From NCBI RefSeq assembly GCF_001297125.1, contig NZ_LHPC01000024.1, positions 1 through 49,049 of the forward strand: a stretch of 49,049 nucleotides of DNA, read 5' to 3'. The notes beneath the pieces were generated by a model, which was given only the letters and a program-made list of their open reading frames with translations, had not been told where the DNA came from and did no database searches. Positions 18,400-27,926 of the stretch are shown in pieces. Numbering within the stretch: position 1 is the stretch's first letter; the number at the start of each line of letters is the position of its first letter. Made by a program: the position numbers and the translations under genes. The DNA comes from Pseudomonas sp. RIT-PI-q. Lineage in GTDB: Bacteria > Pseudomonadota > Gammaproteobacteria > Pseudomonadales > Pseudomonadaceae.

Positions 18400-19053
18400 T
18401 CAGATGGAAACCCGATACACCCGCTCTTCAAGTCGAGTGACACCACTCTCGATAAACTTCCAGCTCTCGCCCAGAACGTCCTGATCCTCCAGGATCTTCA
18501 GCTCCCACGAAGCTGCGAACAACCGTTGCACTTCGTCGTCCAGCACTGCGAAGGGAGGACCGTCCTTTTGCGCCTGGTCGTAATCCAGGGTAATCAACAG
18601 CCCCAGAGAATCCTTCGGCACAATCCGCTTCAAGTGCTCGGCGTATTGCTCGCGCATCTTCGGCGGCAACGCGATCAACGCAGCACGGTCGTACAGCGCG
18701 CTGCAATCGGCGACATCGCCGGCCGTCAACGCGAAGAAATCACCGCACCAGATCTCGATTGAACCCGCACGATAGACGGTGAAGGGGCCTTGATCGCTGA
18801 CGTCCGGGTCAAATTGATGCTCGTGGAAAAAGTCTTCCACAGCCTTTTCCGACAATTCGACACCCAACACCTCGTGACCGCACTTCGCCAGCCACAGCAG
18901 ATCCAGGCTTTTCCCACATAAAGGCACCAGTACGCGCGAGCCCTCCTCCAGGCCCAGCTGCGGCCAATACCGTTGCAGGTATGGATTCACTTCCGGCAGG
19001 TGAAAGCCGATCTGATTCGACGTCCACCGCTTGTGCCAAAACTCCGGCTGCAT
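18400..19053 (-). CDS. tpm: Thiopurine S-methyltransferase
   Basis: 217-residue SAM-dependent methyltransferase. In Pseudomonas this family methylates thiopurines and gives tellurite or selenite resistance by volatile methylation. The SAM motif is visible in [16 protein letters not shown]; the N-terminus [18 protein letters not shown] and the late [11 protein letters not shown] are characteristic. I chose the ATG at 19053; an ATG at 19077 would add eight residues outside the family start. It is divergent from the dioxygenase gene; the 103-base gap holds an AGATCA-A-TGATCT palindrome. Confidence 0.93.
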   Translation of the reverse strand: MQPEFWHKRWTSNQIGFHLPEVNPYLQRYWPQLGLEEGSRVLVPLCGKSLDLLWLAKCGHEVLGVELSEKAVEDFFHEHQFDPDVSDQGPFTVYRAGSIEIWCGDFFALTAGDVADCSALYDRAALIALPPKMREQYAEHLKRIVPKDSLGLLITLDYDQAQKDGPPFAVLDDEVQRLFAASWELKILEDQDVLGESWKFIESGVTRLEERVYRVSI

Positions 19054-19103
19054 AATTAATCCCGAAAATTCGATCAAAAGACCCTAAAACTTATATTAGA
19101 TTT

Positions 19104-19116
19104 AGATCAATGATCT
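19104..19116. promoter_or_regulatory. Short palindrome in divergent tpm / dioxygenase promoter region
   Basis: AGATCA (19104-19109), one base, TGATCT (19111-19116), in the AT-rich centre of the gap between tpm and the dioxygenase gene. It could be an operator; the binding protein is unknown. Confidence 0.25.
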
Positions 19117-19156
19117 GACTGAAGATGGTGCCATCTTACCCCTCAGGAGCTCGTTC

Positions 19157-19924
19157 ATGTTCCCCAGCCTTTATATATCCCATGGTTCGCCCATGTTGGC
19201 ACTGGAACCGGGCGCCAGTGGCCCGGCCCTTGCGCGACTGGCCGCCGAATTACCGAAACCCAAGGCCATTGTGATCGTCTCCGCGCACTGGGAAAGCAAC
19301 GAACTGTTGGTCAGCGGCCATCCACAGCCTGACACCTGGCATGACTTCGGCGGCTTTCCAAAGGCGCTGTTCGAGGTGCAATACCCCGCGCCCGGCGATC
19401 CACAATTGGCGGCCGAGGTGGTCGAACTGCTGAAGTCCGACGACCTGCCCGCACGCATCGACGCCAAACGGCCGTTCGACCATGGCGTCTGGGTGCCGTT
19501 GTCGCTGATGTACCCGCAGGCCGATATTCCGGTGGTGCAAGTCTCTCTACCGACCCGTGGCGGCCCGGCCCTGCAAACCCGCGTCGGCCATGCCCTGAGT
19601 AGCTTGCGCAAACAGGGCGTGCTGTTGATCGGCTCTGGCAGCATTACTCACAACCTGCGTGAACTGGACTGGCACGCCGGCCCGGAGAGCGTTGAGCCGT
19701 GGGCGAAGACGTTTCGAGACTGGATGATTGAGAAGCTGGCCGCCAACGATGAAGTCGCGCTGCACGATTATCGCCAGCAGGCACCGAATGCGGTGCGCAA
19801 TCATCCGAGCGATGAGCATTTGCTGCCGCTGTACTTTGCTCGTGGCGCCGGGGGCGAGTTCAGCGTTGCCCATCAAGGGTTCACCATGGGTGCCTTGGGC
19901 ATGGACATTTATCGCTTCGGATAA
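19157..19924 (+). CDS. DODA-type extradiol ring-cleavage dioxygenase family protein (YgiD-like)
   Basis: 255-residue LigB-superfamily enzyme of the 4,5-DOPA dioxygenase type. Metal-ligand regions are visible: ISHGSPM (H9), VSAHWE, DHGVWVPL and ITHNLREL. The length fits the single-domain YgiD family, which opens catecholic rings using Zn or Fe. It stands alone; GGAG lies about eight bases upstream of the ATG. The physiological substrate is unknown. A REP-type hairpin ending in a T run follows the stop and may terminate the transcript. Confidence 0.87.
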   Translation: MFPSLYISHGSPMLALEPGASGPALARLAAELPKPKAIVIVSAHWESNELLVSGHPQPDTWHDFGGFPKALFEVQYPAPGDPQLAAEVVELLKSDDLPARIDAKRPFDHGVWVPLSLMYPQADIPVVQVSLPTRGGPALQTRVGHALSSLRKQGVLLIGSGSITHNLRELDWHAGPESVEPWAKTFRDWMIEKLAANDEVALHDYRQQAPNAVRNHPSDEHLLPLYFARGAGGEFSVAHQGFTMGALGMDIYRFG

Positions 19925-19935
19925 GGTCAGGATCA

Positions 19936-20010
19936 AAAGATCGCAGCCTTCGGCAGCTCCTACGGGTGTATCCCATTCCCTGTAGGAGCTGCCGCAGGCT
20001 GCGATCTTTT
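19936..20010. repeat. REP-type inverted pair (AAAGATCGCAGCC family)
   Basis: Near-perfect inverted arms AAAAGATCGCAGCCTTCGGC and GCCGCAGGCTGCGATCTTTT around a 20- to 30-base loop. The right arm ends in a T run, so it may also terminate the upstream dioxygenase gene. Confidence 0.85.
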
Positions 20011-20023
20011 TAAAAGGCAAAAA

Positions 20024-20052
20024 AAAACCCCCGAACCAGTCGGGGATTTTTT
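20024..20052. terminator. Bidirectional terminator 3' of deaD
   Basis: A run of A, then CCCCGA, a short loop, TCGGGG and a T run. It can terminate deaD on the minus strand and read-through on the plus strand. Confidence 0.8.
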
Positions 20053-20080
20053 ATGTTCGATCAATCAACTCAAGAGTCGA

Positions 20081-21754
20081 TTAATCTTCGCGATAGCGAC
20101 GCAGCTTCAACTGCTTACCAGCAACGCGAGTGTCCTTCAGTTTGGTCAGCAGACGCTCCAGACCATCTTCCGGCAGCTCGACGAGGCTGAAGCTGTCACG
20201 CACCTGGATGCGACCGATTGCTTCGCGAGCCAGACCACCTTCGTTGAGGATGGCGCCCAGCAGGTTCTTGGCAGCGATACCATCACGCGCACCCAGCGCG
20301 GTACGGCAACGAGCACGACCTTCGGCCAATGGAACCGGAGCACGACGCTCACGATCACCACGGTCCGGACGATCACCGGTACGCTCTGGACGATCGCCAC
20401 GCGGTGCGTTGTTCGGCACCAGTGGACGTTCTTTCTCGATCGCAGCCAGGGTCAGCGCCTGAGCGTTGGTGGCCTTGCGCAGCAGCGCAGCGGCCAGGGC
20501 ACGCGGGGTGCAACCGATGTCGGCAGTCAGACGATCGAGCAACTCACCGTGAGTCGATTCGGCATCGGCGACCAGCGGCGACAGGCTGTTGGTCAACTTC
20601 TTGATGCGAGCATCGAGAACAGCTTGAGCGTCCGGCAGGCGAACTTCGGCAACTTTCTGACCGGTTACGCGCTCGATCACTTGCAGCATGCGGCGCTCAC
20701 GCGGAGTCACCAGCAGCAGTGCACGACCTTCGCGACCGGCACGGCCGGTACGACCGATACGGTGAACGTAGGACTCTGGATCGTAAGGCATGTCAACGTT
20801 GAACACGTGAGTGATGCGCGGAACGTCCAGGCCACGAGCAGCAACGTCGGTCGCCACAACGATGTCCAGACGGCCATCCTTGAGGGATTCGATCACGCGC
20901 TCACGTTGGTTCTGAGCAATGTCACCGTTCAGCGCAGCGGCTTTGTAGCCTTTGGCTTCCAGGGCACTGGCCAGGTCCAGGGTCGCTTGCTTGGTGCGCA
21001 CGAACATGATCAGGGCGTCGAAATCTTCCACTTCCAGCAGGCTCAATACAGCCGAGGTCTTCTGGTCAGCGTGAACCAACAGGTGAGCCTGTTCGATCGC
21101 GGTAACGGTCTGAGTCTTGGTCTGGATCTTCACGTGTTGCGGATCGCGCAGATGGCGTTCGGCAATGGCACGGATCGACTGTGGCAGGGTGGCCGAGAAC
21201 AATACGGTCTGACGGGTAGGTGGCAGAGCCTTGAAGATAACTTCGAGGTCGTCCATGAAACCCAGTTTGAGCATTTCGTCCGCTTCGTCGAGAACCAGGT
21301 GGTTCACGGTCGACAGGACTTTTTCGTCACGACGCAGGTGGTCGCACAGACGGCCCGGCGTGGCGACAACGATCTGTGCGCCATTACGGATTGCTTTCAG
21401 TTGTGGGCCCATAGGGGCGCCGCCGTAAACGGCCACAACGGTAACGCCCGGCATTTGCTTGGCGTAGGTTTCGAAAGCGGTTGCTACTTGCAGCGCCAAC
21501 TCACGGGTTGGCGCCAGGATCAGGGCTTGCGGCTCGCGCTTTGCAGGATCGATGCGGTGCAGGATCGGCAGGGCGAACGCAGCGGTTTTACCCGTACCGG
21601 TTTGCGCCTGACCAATCATGTCGTGACCGGCCATGATGATCGGGATCGATTGCTGCTGAATAGCCGAAGGCTCTTCGTAGCCAGTCGCGATGACGGCTGC
21701 AAGAATATTCGGATTAAGATTAAAAGCGGCGAAGCCGCCGGTTTCCTGGGTCAT
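20081..21754 (-). CDS. deaD: DEAD-box ATP-dependent RNA helicase DeaD/CsdA
   Basis: 557-residue RNA helicase for ribosome assembly and mRNA turnover, especially in the cold. Conserved motifs in order: Q motif (SAIQQQSIP), I (AQTGTGKT), Ia (PTRELALQV), Ib (TPGRLCD), II (DEAD), III (SAT), then IV-VI with ARGLDVPRITHV and HRIGRTGRAGREG. The tail has an RGD/RPDRGDRERR linker and a DbpA-like RNA-binding domain ending in KLRRYRED. I chose the ATG at 21754, where MTQETGGFAAFNLNP begins the family; AGAGG precedes it. An unusually long leader lies upstream. Confidence 0.93.
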   Translation of the reverse strand: MTQETGGFAAFNLNPNILAAVIATGYEEPSAIQQQSIPIIMAGHDMIGQAQTGTGKTAAFALPILHRIDPAKREPQALILAPTRELALQVATAFETYAKQMPGVTVVAVYGGAPMGPQLKAIRNGAQIVVATPGRLCDHLRRDEKVLSTVNHLVLDEADEMLKLGFMDDLEVIFKALPPTRQTVLFSATLPQSIRAIAERHLRDPQHVKIQTKTQTVTAIEQAHLLVHADQKTSAVLSLLEVEDFDALIMFVRTKQATLDLASALEAKGYKAAALNGDIAQNQRERVIESLKDGRLDIVVATDVAARGLDVPRITHVFNVDMPYDPESYVHRIGRTGRAGREGRALLLVTPRERRMLQVIERVTGQKVAEVRLPDAQAVLDARIKKLTNSLSPLVADAESTHGELLDRLTADIGCTPRALAAALLRKATNAQALTLAAIEKERPLVPNNAPRGDRPERTGDRPDRGDRERRAPVPLAEGRARCRTALGARDGIAAKNLLGAILNEGGLAREAIGRIQVRDSFSLVELPEDGLERLLTKLKDTRVAGKQLKLRRYRED

Positions 21755-22176
21755 GGGTCTGCCTCTAAGTGCATCCGCAAAGACCCATGCTCCAAAGCTG
21801 CGCATGCCGTGTAAGACTCAAGAGTCGCCCTGGCTGCTTTGTCGGCGGGGATTTGCGAAAACGAATGAATGAAAAAGATTCGTCAAGGGAGAGTCCGCTG
21901 TGCGGACGTGCAGCCGAAGCTGACTTCGGGGAATTGCGCTACCTAAACGCGGCCCGGTTAAAGGCCGGCGCGCACTATACCGGAATTCGCCCAAAAAGGG
22001 AGCATTATTTGTCGGAAAACTGACGGATACACCGTTGTGTCACAGGCTTTGCGGATAATCGTGCAACGGTCTATTTTTCAAAGGCCCGGCCCGGCTGACG
22101 ATAGCGCTAAAACGGTTCACCCTTGTGACGCAGACCTGCGGTCTGACACAACCTCCCTCGCCCAAGGAAATGCCCT
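21755..22176. other. deaD leader and divergent promoter region
   Basis: 422 bases with no gene. On the minus strand a -10-like TATAGT (forward positions 21974-21979) would give deaD a leader of about 210 bases; no good -35 is seen. Long structured leaders are known for cold-inducible helicase genes. The right part should hold the enoyl-CoA hydratase promoter. No clear operator was seen. Confidence 0.4.
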
Positions 22177-22968
22177 ATGAATGAGCCCAGTTCGAGTCGT
22201 GTCAGCCGTGAACGACACGGTCATGTCCTGTTGATCGGCCTGGATCGGGTGGCCAAGCGCAATGCCTTCGACCTTGCGCTGCTCAACGAACTGAGCCTGG
22301 CCTACGGCGAGTTCGAGGCCGACAGCGAACTTCGCGTGGCGGTGGTGTTCGGCCATGGCGAGCATTTCACCGCCGGGCTCGATCTGGTCAGTGCCAGCGC
22401 AGCCCTCGCCGACGGTTGGCAGGCACCGCCTGGCGGCTGTGATCCGTGGGGAGTATTCGCCGGCCCCAGGGTCAGCAAACCGGTGATTGTCGCCGCGCAG
22501 GGCTATTGCCTGACCATCGGCATCGAATTGATGCTGGCCGCCGACATCAACCTGTGCGCCAGCAACACCCGCTTCGCGCAGAAAGAAGTGCAGCGCGGGA
22601 TCTTCCCGTTCGGCGGCGCCACGTTGCGCCTGCATCAGGTCGCCGGTTGGGGCAATGCCATGCGCTGGTTGCTGACCGGCGATGAATTCGATGCGCATGA
22701 CGCCTTGCACCTGGGCTGGGTGCAGGAAGGCATGGCCAGCGAGGATCTGTTGCCGCGGGCGATCGAGTTGGCAGAGCGGATTGCCCGGCAGGCACCGCTG
22801 GGGGTTCAGGCGACGTTGATGTCCGCACGACAGGCGCGTTATGAAGGGGAAACAGCTGCAGCGCAGGCGTTGCCGCCGATGGTGAAAAAGTTGCTGGCCA
22901 GCGAGGATGCCAAGGAAGGAGTGCGGTCGATGGTCGAGAGGCGGCCTGGAGTGTTCAAAGGGCTTTGA
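22177..22968 (+). CDS. Enoyl-CoA hydratase/isomerase (crotonase family)
   Basis: 263-residue crotonase-fold protein. The oxyanion-hole segments are visible: HFTAGLDLVSA and AQGYCLTIGIELMLAADI. The C-terminal trimerisation helices follow. The usual acidic catalytic positions are not obvious: the second segment continues FAQKEVQRGIFPFGGATLRL, so it may act as a hydratase, isomerase or thioester hydrolase. It is monocistronic, and flanked by a REPIN at the 3' end. It is the apparent counterpart of PA2841, next to deaD in P. aeruginosa. Confidence 0.9.
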   Translation: MNEPSSSRVSRERHGHVLLIGLDRVAKRNAFDLALLNELSLAYGEFEADSELRVAVVFGHGEHFTAGLDLVSASAALADGWQAPPGGCDPWGVFAGPRVSKPVIVAAQGYCLTIGIELMLAADINLCASNTRFAQKEVQRGIFPFGGATLRLHQVAGWGNAMRWLLTGDEFDAHDALHLGWVQEGMASEDLLPRAIELAERIARQAPLGVQATLMSARQARYEGETAAAQALPPMVKKLLASEDAKEGVRSMVERRPGVFKGL

Positions 22969-22986
22969 GAGATGTATTGGCTGTAA

Positions 22987-23072
22987 GGGCCTCATCGCGG
23001 GCAAGCCCGCTCCCACAGGTTTTATGAACGACGCAAATCACTGTGGGAGCGGGCTTGCCCGCGATAAGGCCC
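22987..23072. repeat. REPIN (inverted REP pair)
   Basis: Arms containing ATCGCGGGCAAGCCCGC and GCGGGCTTGCCCGCGAT separated by about 22 bases, between the convergent ends of the crotonase and the spermidine-synthase-like genes. Confidence 0.9.
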
Positions 23073-23085
23073 ACACCGACGATAC

Positions 23086-23841
23086 TTATGTGGCCGGGCG
23101 AATCGCCTTGATCAACGACTGCAACGAATACCCCAACCGCGGCGCCAGCCCTTCGGCACGGGCGATCAGGCCTTCCATGTCCAGTTCCTGATCCAGCTCC
23201 GAAGGCACGATCAGAATCACATTGCCCTCCTTCACCGGCAGTTCCCAGTAATGCCGGTGATACAGCCCGCGCAACAACGCCGCACCCAACGGTTTGCCGT
23301 CATCGGTAGCCCATTGGTTGATCACCAGCCAGCCGCCCGGCGTCAGGCGTTTCTGACAGTTTTCGAGGAAATTCCACGCCAGATGCCCGACGCCCGGGCC
23401 GACATCGGTATAGAGGTCGACGAAAATCAGGTCCGCCGGCTCAGCGGTATCGAGCAGTTCCAGCGCATCGCCGACGCGGATGTACAGCCGCGGATCGTCA
23501 TCCAGGCCCAGGTATTCGATGGCCAGGCGTGGCACGTCGGGGCGCAGTTCGATCGCTTCGACATCTTCCAGCGGCAGGAACTTGAGGCAGGCCTGGGTCA
23601 GCGTGCCGGCACCGAGGCCGAGGAACAGCGCGCTTTCGGGTTGCTCATGACATAACGCACCGATCAACATGGCCCGGGTGTAATCGTATTCGAGCCAGCT
23701 CGGATCGGCAGTGAACACGCAGCTCTGTTCGATGGCATCACCGAATTCGAGAAAACGGTAATCGGCCACTTCCAGCACGCGAATCACGCCGAACTCATCC
23801 TGTACCTCGGCGAGCAGATGCTCGACGCGCTCCTCAGTCAT
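23086..23841 (-). CDS. Spermidine synthase-like methyltransferase-fold protein
   Basis: 251 residues with the Rossmann-type polyamine-synthase core: SAM-binding LFLGLGAGTLTQA, acidic loop VEAIELRPDV, and the FVDLYTDVG catalytic-loop position. It lacks the full N-terminal beta domain of SpeE, so true spermidine synthase activity is uncertain; many Pseudomonas paralogs are annotated this way without proof. ATG at 23841. It is divergent from the class II DAHP synthase gene. Confidence 0.82.
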   Translation of the reverse strand: MTEERVEHLLAEVQDEFGVIRVLEVADYRFLEFGDAIEQSCVFTADPSWLEYDYTRAMLIGALCHEQPESALFLGLGAGTLTQACLKFLPLEDVEAIELRPDVPRLAIEYLGLDDDPRLYIRVGDALELLDTAEPADLIFVDLYTDVGPGVGHLAWNFLENCQKRLTPGGWLVINQWATDDGKPLGAALLRGLYHRHYWELPVKEGNVILIVPSELDQELDMEGLIARAEGLAPRLGYSLQSLIKAIRPAT

Positions 23842-23988
23842 TTCGTCTCCTGATCGTTACCGGCCCGGCAACGCGACAAGCCGCAACATGAAGCGGCAAA
23901 GGCGCGATTGTCCGCGAAGCGACGGGAACAGGTCACGCACTAATTACTGATAACATGAGCGTCCGAGCGTAAAACATTAGAGACCGTG

Positions 23989-25335
23989 ATGAGCCAACCC
24001 TGGAGCCCTGACAGCTGGCGCGCCCTGCCGATCCAGCAACAACCCCACTACCCCGACGCGGCGCATTTGCGGCACGTCGAGCAAACCCTGGCCAGCTATC
24101 CGCCGCTGGTGTTTGCCGGTGAGGCCCGGGAGTTGCGCCGTCAGTTTGCCGAAGTGACCCAGGGTCGAGCGTTTCTGCTGCAGGGTGGCGACTGTGCCGA
24201 AAGCTTCGCCGAGTTCTCCGCCGCGAAAATCCGCGACACCTTTAAAGTGCTGCTGCAAATGGCAATCGTCATGACCTTTGCCGCCGGCGGCCCGGTCGTG
24301 AAAGTCGGGCGCATGGCCGGGCAGTTCGCCAAACCGCGTTCGGCCAACGACGAAACCATCGATGGCGTGACCCTGCCCGCCTACCGCGGCGACATTGTCA
24401 ACGGCATCGGTTTCGACGAAAAAAGCCGCGTGCCGGACCCGGATCGTCTGCTCCAGTCCTATCACCAGTCCACCGCGACCCTGAACCTGTTGCGCGCTTT
24501 CGCCCAAGGCGGTTTTGCCGATCTGCATCAAGTGCACAAGTGGAACCTCGACTTCATCGCCAACTCGGCGCTGGCGGAAAAGTACAGCCACCTGGCCGAT
24601 CGTATCGATGAAACCCTGGCCTTCATGCGCGCCTGCGGCATGGACAGTTCGCCGCAATTGCGCGAGACCAGTTTCTTCACCGCCCACGAAGCGTTGCTGC
24701 TGAACTACGAAGAAGCCTTCGTGCGCCGCGACAGCCTGACCAACGATTACTACGATTGCTCGGCGCACATGCTGTGGATTGGCGACCGCACCCGTCAGCT
24801 GGACGGCGCGCACGTCGAATTCCTGCGCGGGGTGAACAACCCAATCGGGGTCAAGGTCGGCCCAAGCATGAACCCCGAAGACCTGATCCGCCTGATCGAC
24901 GTGCTCAACCCGGACAACGATCCGGGCCGCCTGAACCTGATTGCGCGAATGGGCGCGAACAAGGTCGGCGACCATCTGCCGCAACTGATCCGTGCGGTGC
25001 AACGCGAAGGCAAGCAGGTGCTCTGGAGTTCCGACCCGATGCACGGCAACACCATCAAGGCCAGCAGCGGCTACAAGACCCGAGATTTCGCGCAGATCCT
25101 GGGCGAGGTGAAGCAGTTCTTCCAGGTGCACGAAGCGGAAGGCACGTATGCCGGCGGGATTCACATCGAGATGACCGGGCAGAATGTTACCGAGTGCATC
25201 GGTGGTGCGCGGCCGATTACTGAAGACGGGTTATCGGATCGCTATCACACCCATTGCGACCCACGGATGAATGCCGATCAGTCGCTGGAGTTGGCGTTTT
25301 TGATTGCTGAAACCCTGAAACAGGTTCGGCGGTGA
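23989..25335 (+). CDS. Class II 3-deoxy-7-phosphoheptulonate (DAHP) synthase
   Basis: 448-residue plant-type (class II) DAHP synthase, which condenses PEP and erythrose 4-phosphate at the first step of the shikimate pathway. Signatures: [65 protein letters not shown] and [15 protein letters not shown]. An upstream GTG is adjacent (23986), so the start may be one residue longer. A second, class I, DAHP synthase lies at 39633. Gene order matches PA2843. Class II enzymes serve either aromatic amino acids or secondary metabolites; nothing nearby decides which. Confidence 0.93.
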   Translation: MSQPWSPDSWRALPIQQQPHYPDAAHLRHVEQTLASYPPLVFAGEARELRRQFAEVTQGRAFLLQGGDCAESFAEFSAAKIRDTFKVLLQMAIVMTFAAGGPVVKVGRMAGQFAKPRSANDETIDGVTLPAYRGDIVNGIGFDEKSRVPDPDRLLQSYHQSTATLNLLRAFAQGGFADLHQVHKWNLDFIANSALAEKYSHLADRIDETLAFMRACGMDSSPQLRETSFFTAHEALLLNYEEAFVRRDSLTNDYYDCSAHMLWIGDRTRQLDGAHVEFLRGVNNPIGVKVGPSMNPEDLIRLIDVLNPDNDPGRLNLIARMGANKVGDHLPQLIRAVQREGKQVLWSSDPMHGNTIKASSGYKTRDFAQILGEVKQFFQVHEAEGTYAGGIHIEMTGQNVTECIGGARPITEDGLSDRYHTHCDPRMNADQSLELAFLIAETLKQVRR

Positions 25336-25366
25336 ATCTGTAAGGAAATTGTTGCCTGACAGGCCG

Positions 25367-25464
25367 TCATCGCGGGCAAGCCCGCTCCCACAGGAATTGC
25401 GCCGTACATTTAATTTGTGATCGGCGCGGTCATTGTGGGAGCGGGCTTGCCCGCGATAGCGTCA
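25367..25464. repeat. REPIN (inverted REP pair)
   Basis: Arms around CGCGGGCAAGCCCGCTCCCACA and its complement, between the convergent ends of the DAHP synthase and YcaQ-like genes. The right arm ends two bases before the YcaQ stop. Confidence 0.9.
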
Positions 25465-25466
25465 GA

Positions 25467-26696
25467 TCAATCACCACCGAACTGTGCCAATGCCACTCTC
25501 AACCTATCCGCACTCGCCCGCGGGCAATTGAGCTGAACCTGCGCCAGCCCCAACCAATCCGCCATCCGCCGCAGATTGACCGCCAACGCCATCATCCCCT
25601 CCTCGTCCAGCCCCGGCTCTTCCTCATGCACGGCATGCACCGCCAGCCTGCCCAACGCTCGCTCGGCGCGCAGGTCAACCCGCGCGGCAATCCGTTCGTT
25701 GTGCAAAAACGGCAACACGTAATAACCGTAGACCCGCTTGTCCTGCGGCGTATAAATCTCCAGCCGATAGCGGAAATCGAACAGGCGCTCGGTGCGGCTG
25801 CGTTCCCAGATCAGCGAATCGAACGGTGAAAGCAACGCACTGGCCTCGACCTTGCGCGGCACCTTGGGCTCGGGCAGGCAATAAGCCGGCTGTCGCCAGC
25901 CCTGGACTTCACAGCTCAATAGCTCGCCAGCCTCGACCAATTCCGCCAGGCGTGGACGCGTGTCGGCCGGGCTCAAACGGAAATAGTCCCGCAAATCCTT
26001 CTCCGTACCGACGCCCAAGGCGGTCGCGGCGTGCAACAACAGGCCCCGCTGGGCTTCGGCCTCACTGAGCAACGGTTGCGCAAGAATCGCCGAGGGGATC
26101 ACCCGCTCCGGCAGATCATAAAGCCGCTCGAATCCGCGCCGGCCGGCCACGGTCACTTCGCCGGCGGCAAACAACCATTCCAGCGCATGCTTTTCAGCGC
26201 TCCAATCCCACCATGGCCCGGCCCGCTCCTGACGGGTCGACAGGCTGCCGGCACCCAGCGCGCCCAGTTCCTCCACCGAAGCCAGCACCCGGCGAATCGT
26301 GTCCTGCTGTTCACGACCGAAACGCGCCAATTGCTGATAGATGTCTTCACCACGGGTCGCCCGCAGCATGCGCCAGCGCATCAAGGGATACATCGACAAG
26401 GGCAGCAACGAGGCTTCATGGCCCCAATACTCGAACAACGTGCGCCGCCGGCCCGAACTCCAGGCAGCCTGGTCGAGCAAGTCGGATGAGTAATTGCCAA
26501 GACGGGAAAACAAGGGAAGGTAGTGCGAACGCACTAACGCATTGACCGAATCGATTTGCAGAATGCCCAGCCGCTCGATCAGTCGGTTGAGCTGAACCGG
26601 CTTGATCGTCGCTGGCGGCTGACGCCCGTTGAACCCTTGGGCAGCCAGCGCCAGACGCCGAGCCTGTTTGAGGGTAAAGGACAGTGTCGCGGGCAT
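25467..26696 (-). CDS. YcaQ/AlkX-type winged-helix DNA glycosylase
   Basis: 409-residue HTH_42 superfamily protein. This family contains the crosslink-unhooking glycosylases AlkZ (QxQ motif) and YcaQ/AlkX (QxD motif). Here the catalytic segment reads GILQIDSVNALVRSHYLPLFSRLG, that is QID, placing it with YcaQ. Other family segments: FEYWGHEASLLP, MRWRM, and the late SPFDSLIWERSRTERLFDF and YGYYVLPFLHNERI. I chose the ATG at 26696, with AAGGAGA seven bases upstream. Probable function: removal of alkylated purines and interstrand crosslinks. Confidence 0.9.
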   Translation of the reverse strand: MPATLSFTLKQARRLALAAQGFNGRQPPATIKPVQLNRLIERLGILQIDSVNALVRSHYLPLFSRLGNYSSDLLDQAAWSSGRRRTLFEYWGHEASLLPLSMYPLMRWRMLRATRGEDIYQQLARFGREQQDTIRRVLASVEELGALGAGSLSTRQERAGPWWDWSAEKHALEWLFAAGEVTVAGRRGFERLYDLPERVIPSAILAQPLLSEAEAQRGLLLHAATALGVGTEKDLRDYFRLSPADTRPRLAELVEAGELLSCEVQGWRQPAYCLPEPKVPRKVEASALLSPFDSLIWERSRTERLFDFRYRLEIYTPQDKRVYGYYVLPFLHNERIAARVDLRAERALGRLAVHAVHEEEPGLDEEGMMALAVNLRRMADWLGLAQVQLNCPRASADRLRVALAQFGGD

Positions 26697-26760
26697 GAGC
26701 ATCTCCTTGTCTGCTCGCAACCTACCTCACCGGTAAGGGGTTTGTGTAGCATCGGAATCA

Positions 26761-26976
26761 TCATTTATGCATCGGATCATTCCAGAAGGGTTTGACCGAC
26801 TCGAACTCCACGTCCGCACGGCTCATGCCGATATCTTTCAATGCTTCGTCGCTCAAACTCGCCAACAGCTCGCGCTCCCGGTGAAGTTCGTACCAGCGAC
26901 TGAATTTGTGCAGCAGATCGGATACCAGGTGGATGGAGTGTTTTTCTACTGCTGGATGTTGATGTTGACCTTTCAT
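26761..26976 (-). CDS. DUF1127 small basic protein
   Basis: 71 residues ending with the DUF1127 signature: a WYELHRERELLASLSDEALKDIGMSRADVEFE segment. GAGGG precedes the ATG. Such short arginine-rich proteins are common in Pseudomonas next to LysR regulators; some in other proteobacteria affect phosphate or RNA metabolism. It is divergent from the LysR gene at 27072, with a 95-base gap likely to hold shared regulation. Confidence 0.88.
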   Translation of the reverse strand: MKGQHQHPAVEKHSIHLVSDLLHKFSRWYELHRERELLASLSDEALKDIGMSRADVEFESVKPFWNDPMHK

Positions 26977-27071
26977 CTTGTTGCCCTCCGTTTGGATAGC
27001 TCCAGTCTCGCCCCGGGGCTAAGATCAATCCAACGAATGTTTCTGATGTCACATATCTCGGAGATTGATGA

Positions 27072-27926
27072 ATGTCCGCCTTCCCAAGTATCGACACCGA
27101 AGTGCTGCGCACCTTTGTCGCCATCGCCGACCAGGGCGGTTTTACCCGGGCTGGCGAACTGGTCAATCGCACCCAGTCGGCTGTGAGCATGCAGATGAAG
27201 CGACTGGAAGAGGATGTGTTGCAGCGCCAATTGTTCCAGCGCGACGGACGACAAGTGCGCCTGACGGCCGAGGGCCAGGTGCTGCTGGGTTACGCCCGGC
27301 GCATCCTCAAGCTGCACAGTGAAGTGTTCAATACCCTGCGCGAACCGCACATGGTCGGCATGGTGCGCATTGGCACCCCCGACGATTATGTGATGCGTTT
27401 TCTGCCGGGGATTCTGCGACGATTTGCGCAGTCGTATCCGCTGATCCAGATCGAGGTGCACTGCGAATCGTCCAAGCAATTGCTGATGCGCCAGGACCTG
27501 GACTTGTCCATCGTCACCCGCGAGCCGGGCAACGAAATTGGCCAGTTGCTGCGCACAGAGCGCTTTGTCTGGGCCGAGGCGCAATGCTACAGCGCCCACG
27601 AACAAACCCCGTTGCCGCTGGCAATGTTCAACAGTGATTGCTTCTGCAGATTATGGGCCTGCAACGCCCTCGATGCCATGGGTCGCGATTACCGCGTGGC
27701 GTATAACAGCGACAGCCTGTCGGCGATCATGGCCGTGGTCAGCGCCGGCCTGGCGGTGACCGCGCAACTGGAAAGCCTGGTCACCCCGGACATGCGCATC
27801 CTTGGTGAGGCCGAGGATCTGCCGATCCTGCCCGAGGCCAGCATCATGCTGGTGCGTAACCTGCACAACCCGTCGCCGATCACCGAGTGCCTGGCCGAAC
27901 ACATCGTCGAAGGCTTCAAACTTTAA
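27072..27926 (+). CDS. LysR-family transcriptional regulator (adjacent to DUF1127 gene)
   Basis: 284-residue LTTR. The N-terminal winged helix is clear (TEVLRTFVAIADQGGFTRAG, then AVSMQMKRLEEDVL) and the effector domain follows from about residue 90 (VRIGTPDDYVMRFLPGIL). It resembles the LrhA/HexA-like subgroup, which controls motility or surface traits. It is divergent from the DUF1127 gene; its 3' end overlaps the TSUP gene by 11 bases tail to tail. A short ATCTC-G-GAGAT palindrome at 27055-27065 lies just before the start. The inducer is unknown. Confidence 0.92.
   Translation: MSAFPSIDTEVLRTFVAIADQGGFTRAGELVNRTQSAVSMQMKRLEEDVLQRQLFQRDGRQVRLTAEGQVLLGYARRILKLHSEVFNTLREPHMVGMVRIGTPDDYVMRFLPGILRRFAQSYPLIQIEVHCESSKQLLMRQDLDLSIVTREPGNEIGQLLRTERFVWAEAQCYSAHEQTPLPLAMFNSDCFCRLWACNALDAMGRDYRVAYNSDSLSAIMAVVSAGLAVTAQLESLVTPDMRILGEAEDLPILPEASIMLVRNLHNPSPITECLAEHIVEGFKL

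Noticed and set aside
19104..19116. Anr/FNR box in the tpm-dioxygenase gap
   Set aside because: The sequence AGATCA-A-TGATCT does not fit TTGAT-N4-ATCAA.
20549..21814. 421-residue frame antisense to deaD
   Set aside because: Shadow of the helicase gene with no family features.
23977..25164. 395-residue frame antisense to class II DAHP synthase
   Set aside because: Mirror of a conserved enzyme, no recognisable domain.
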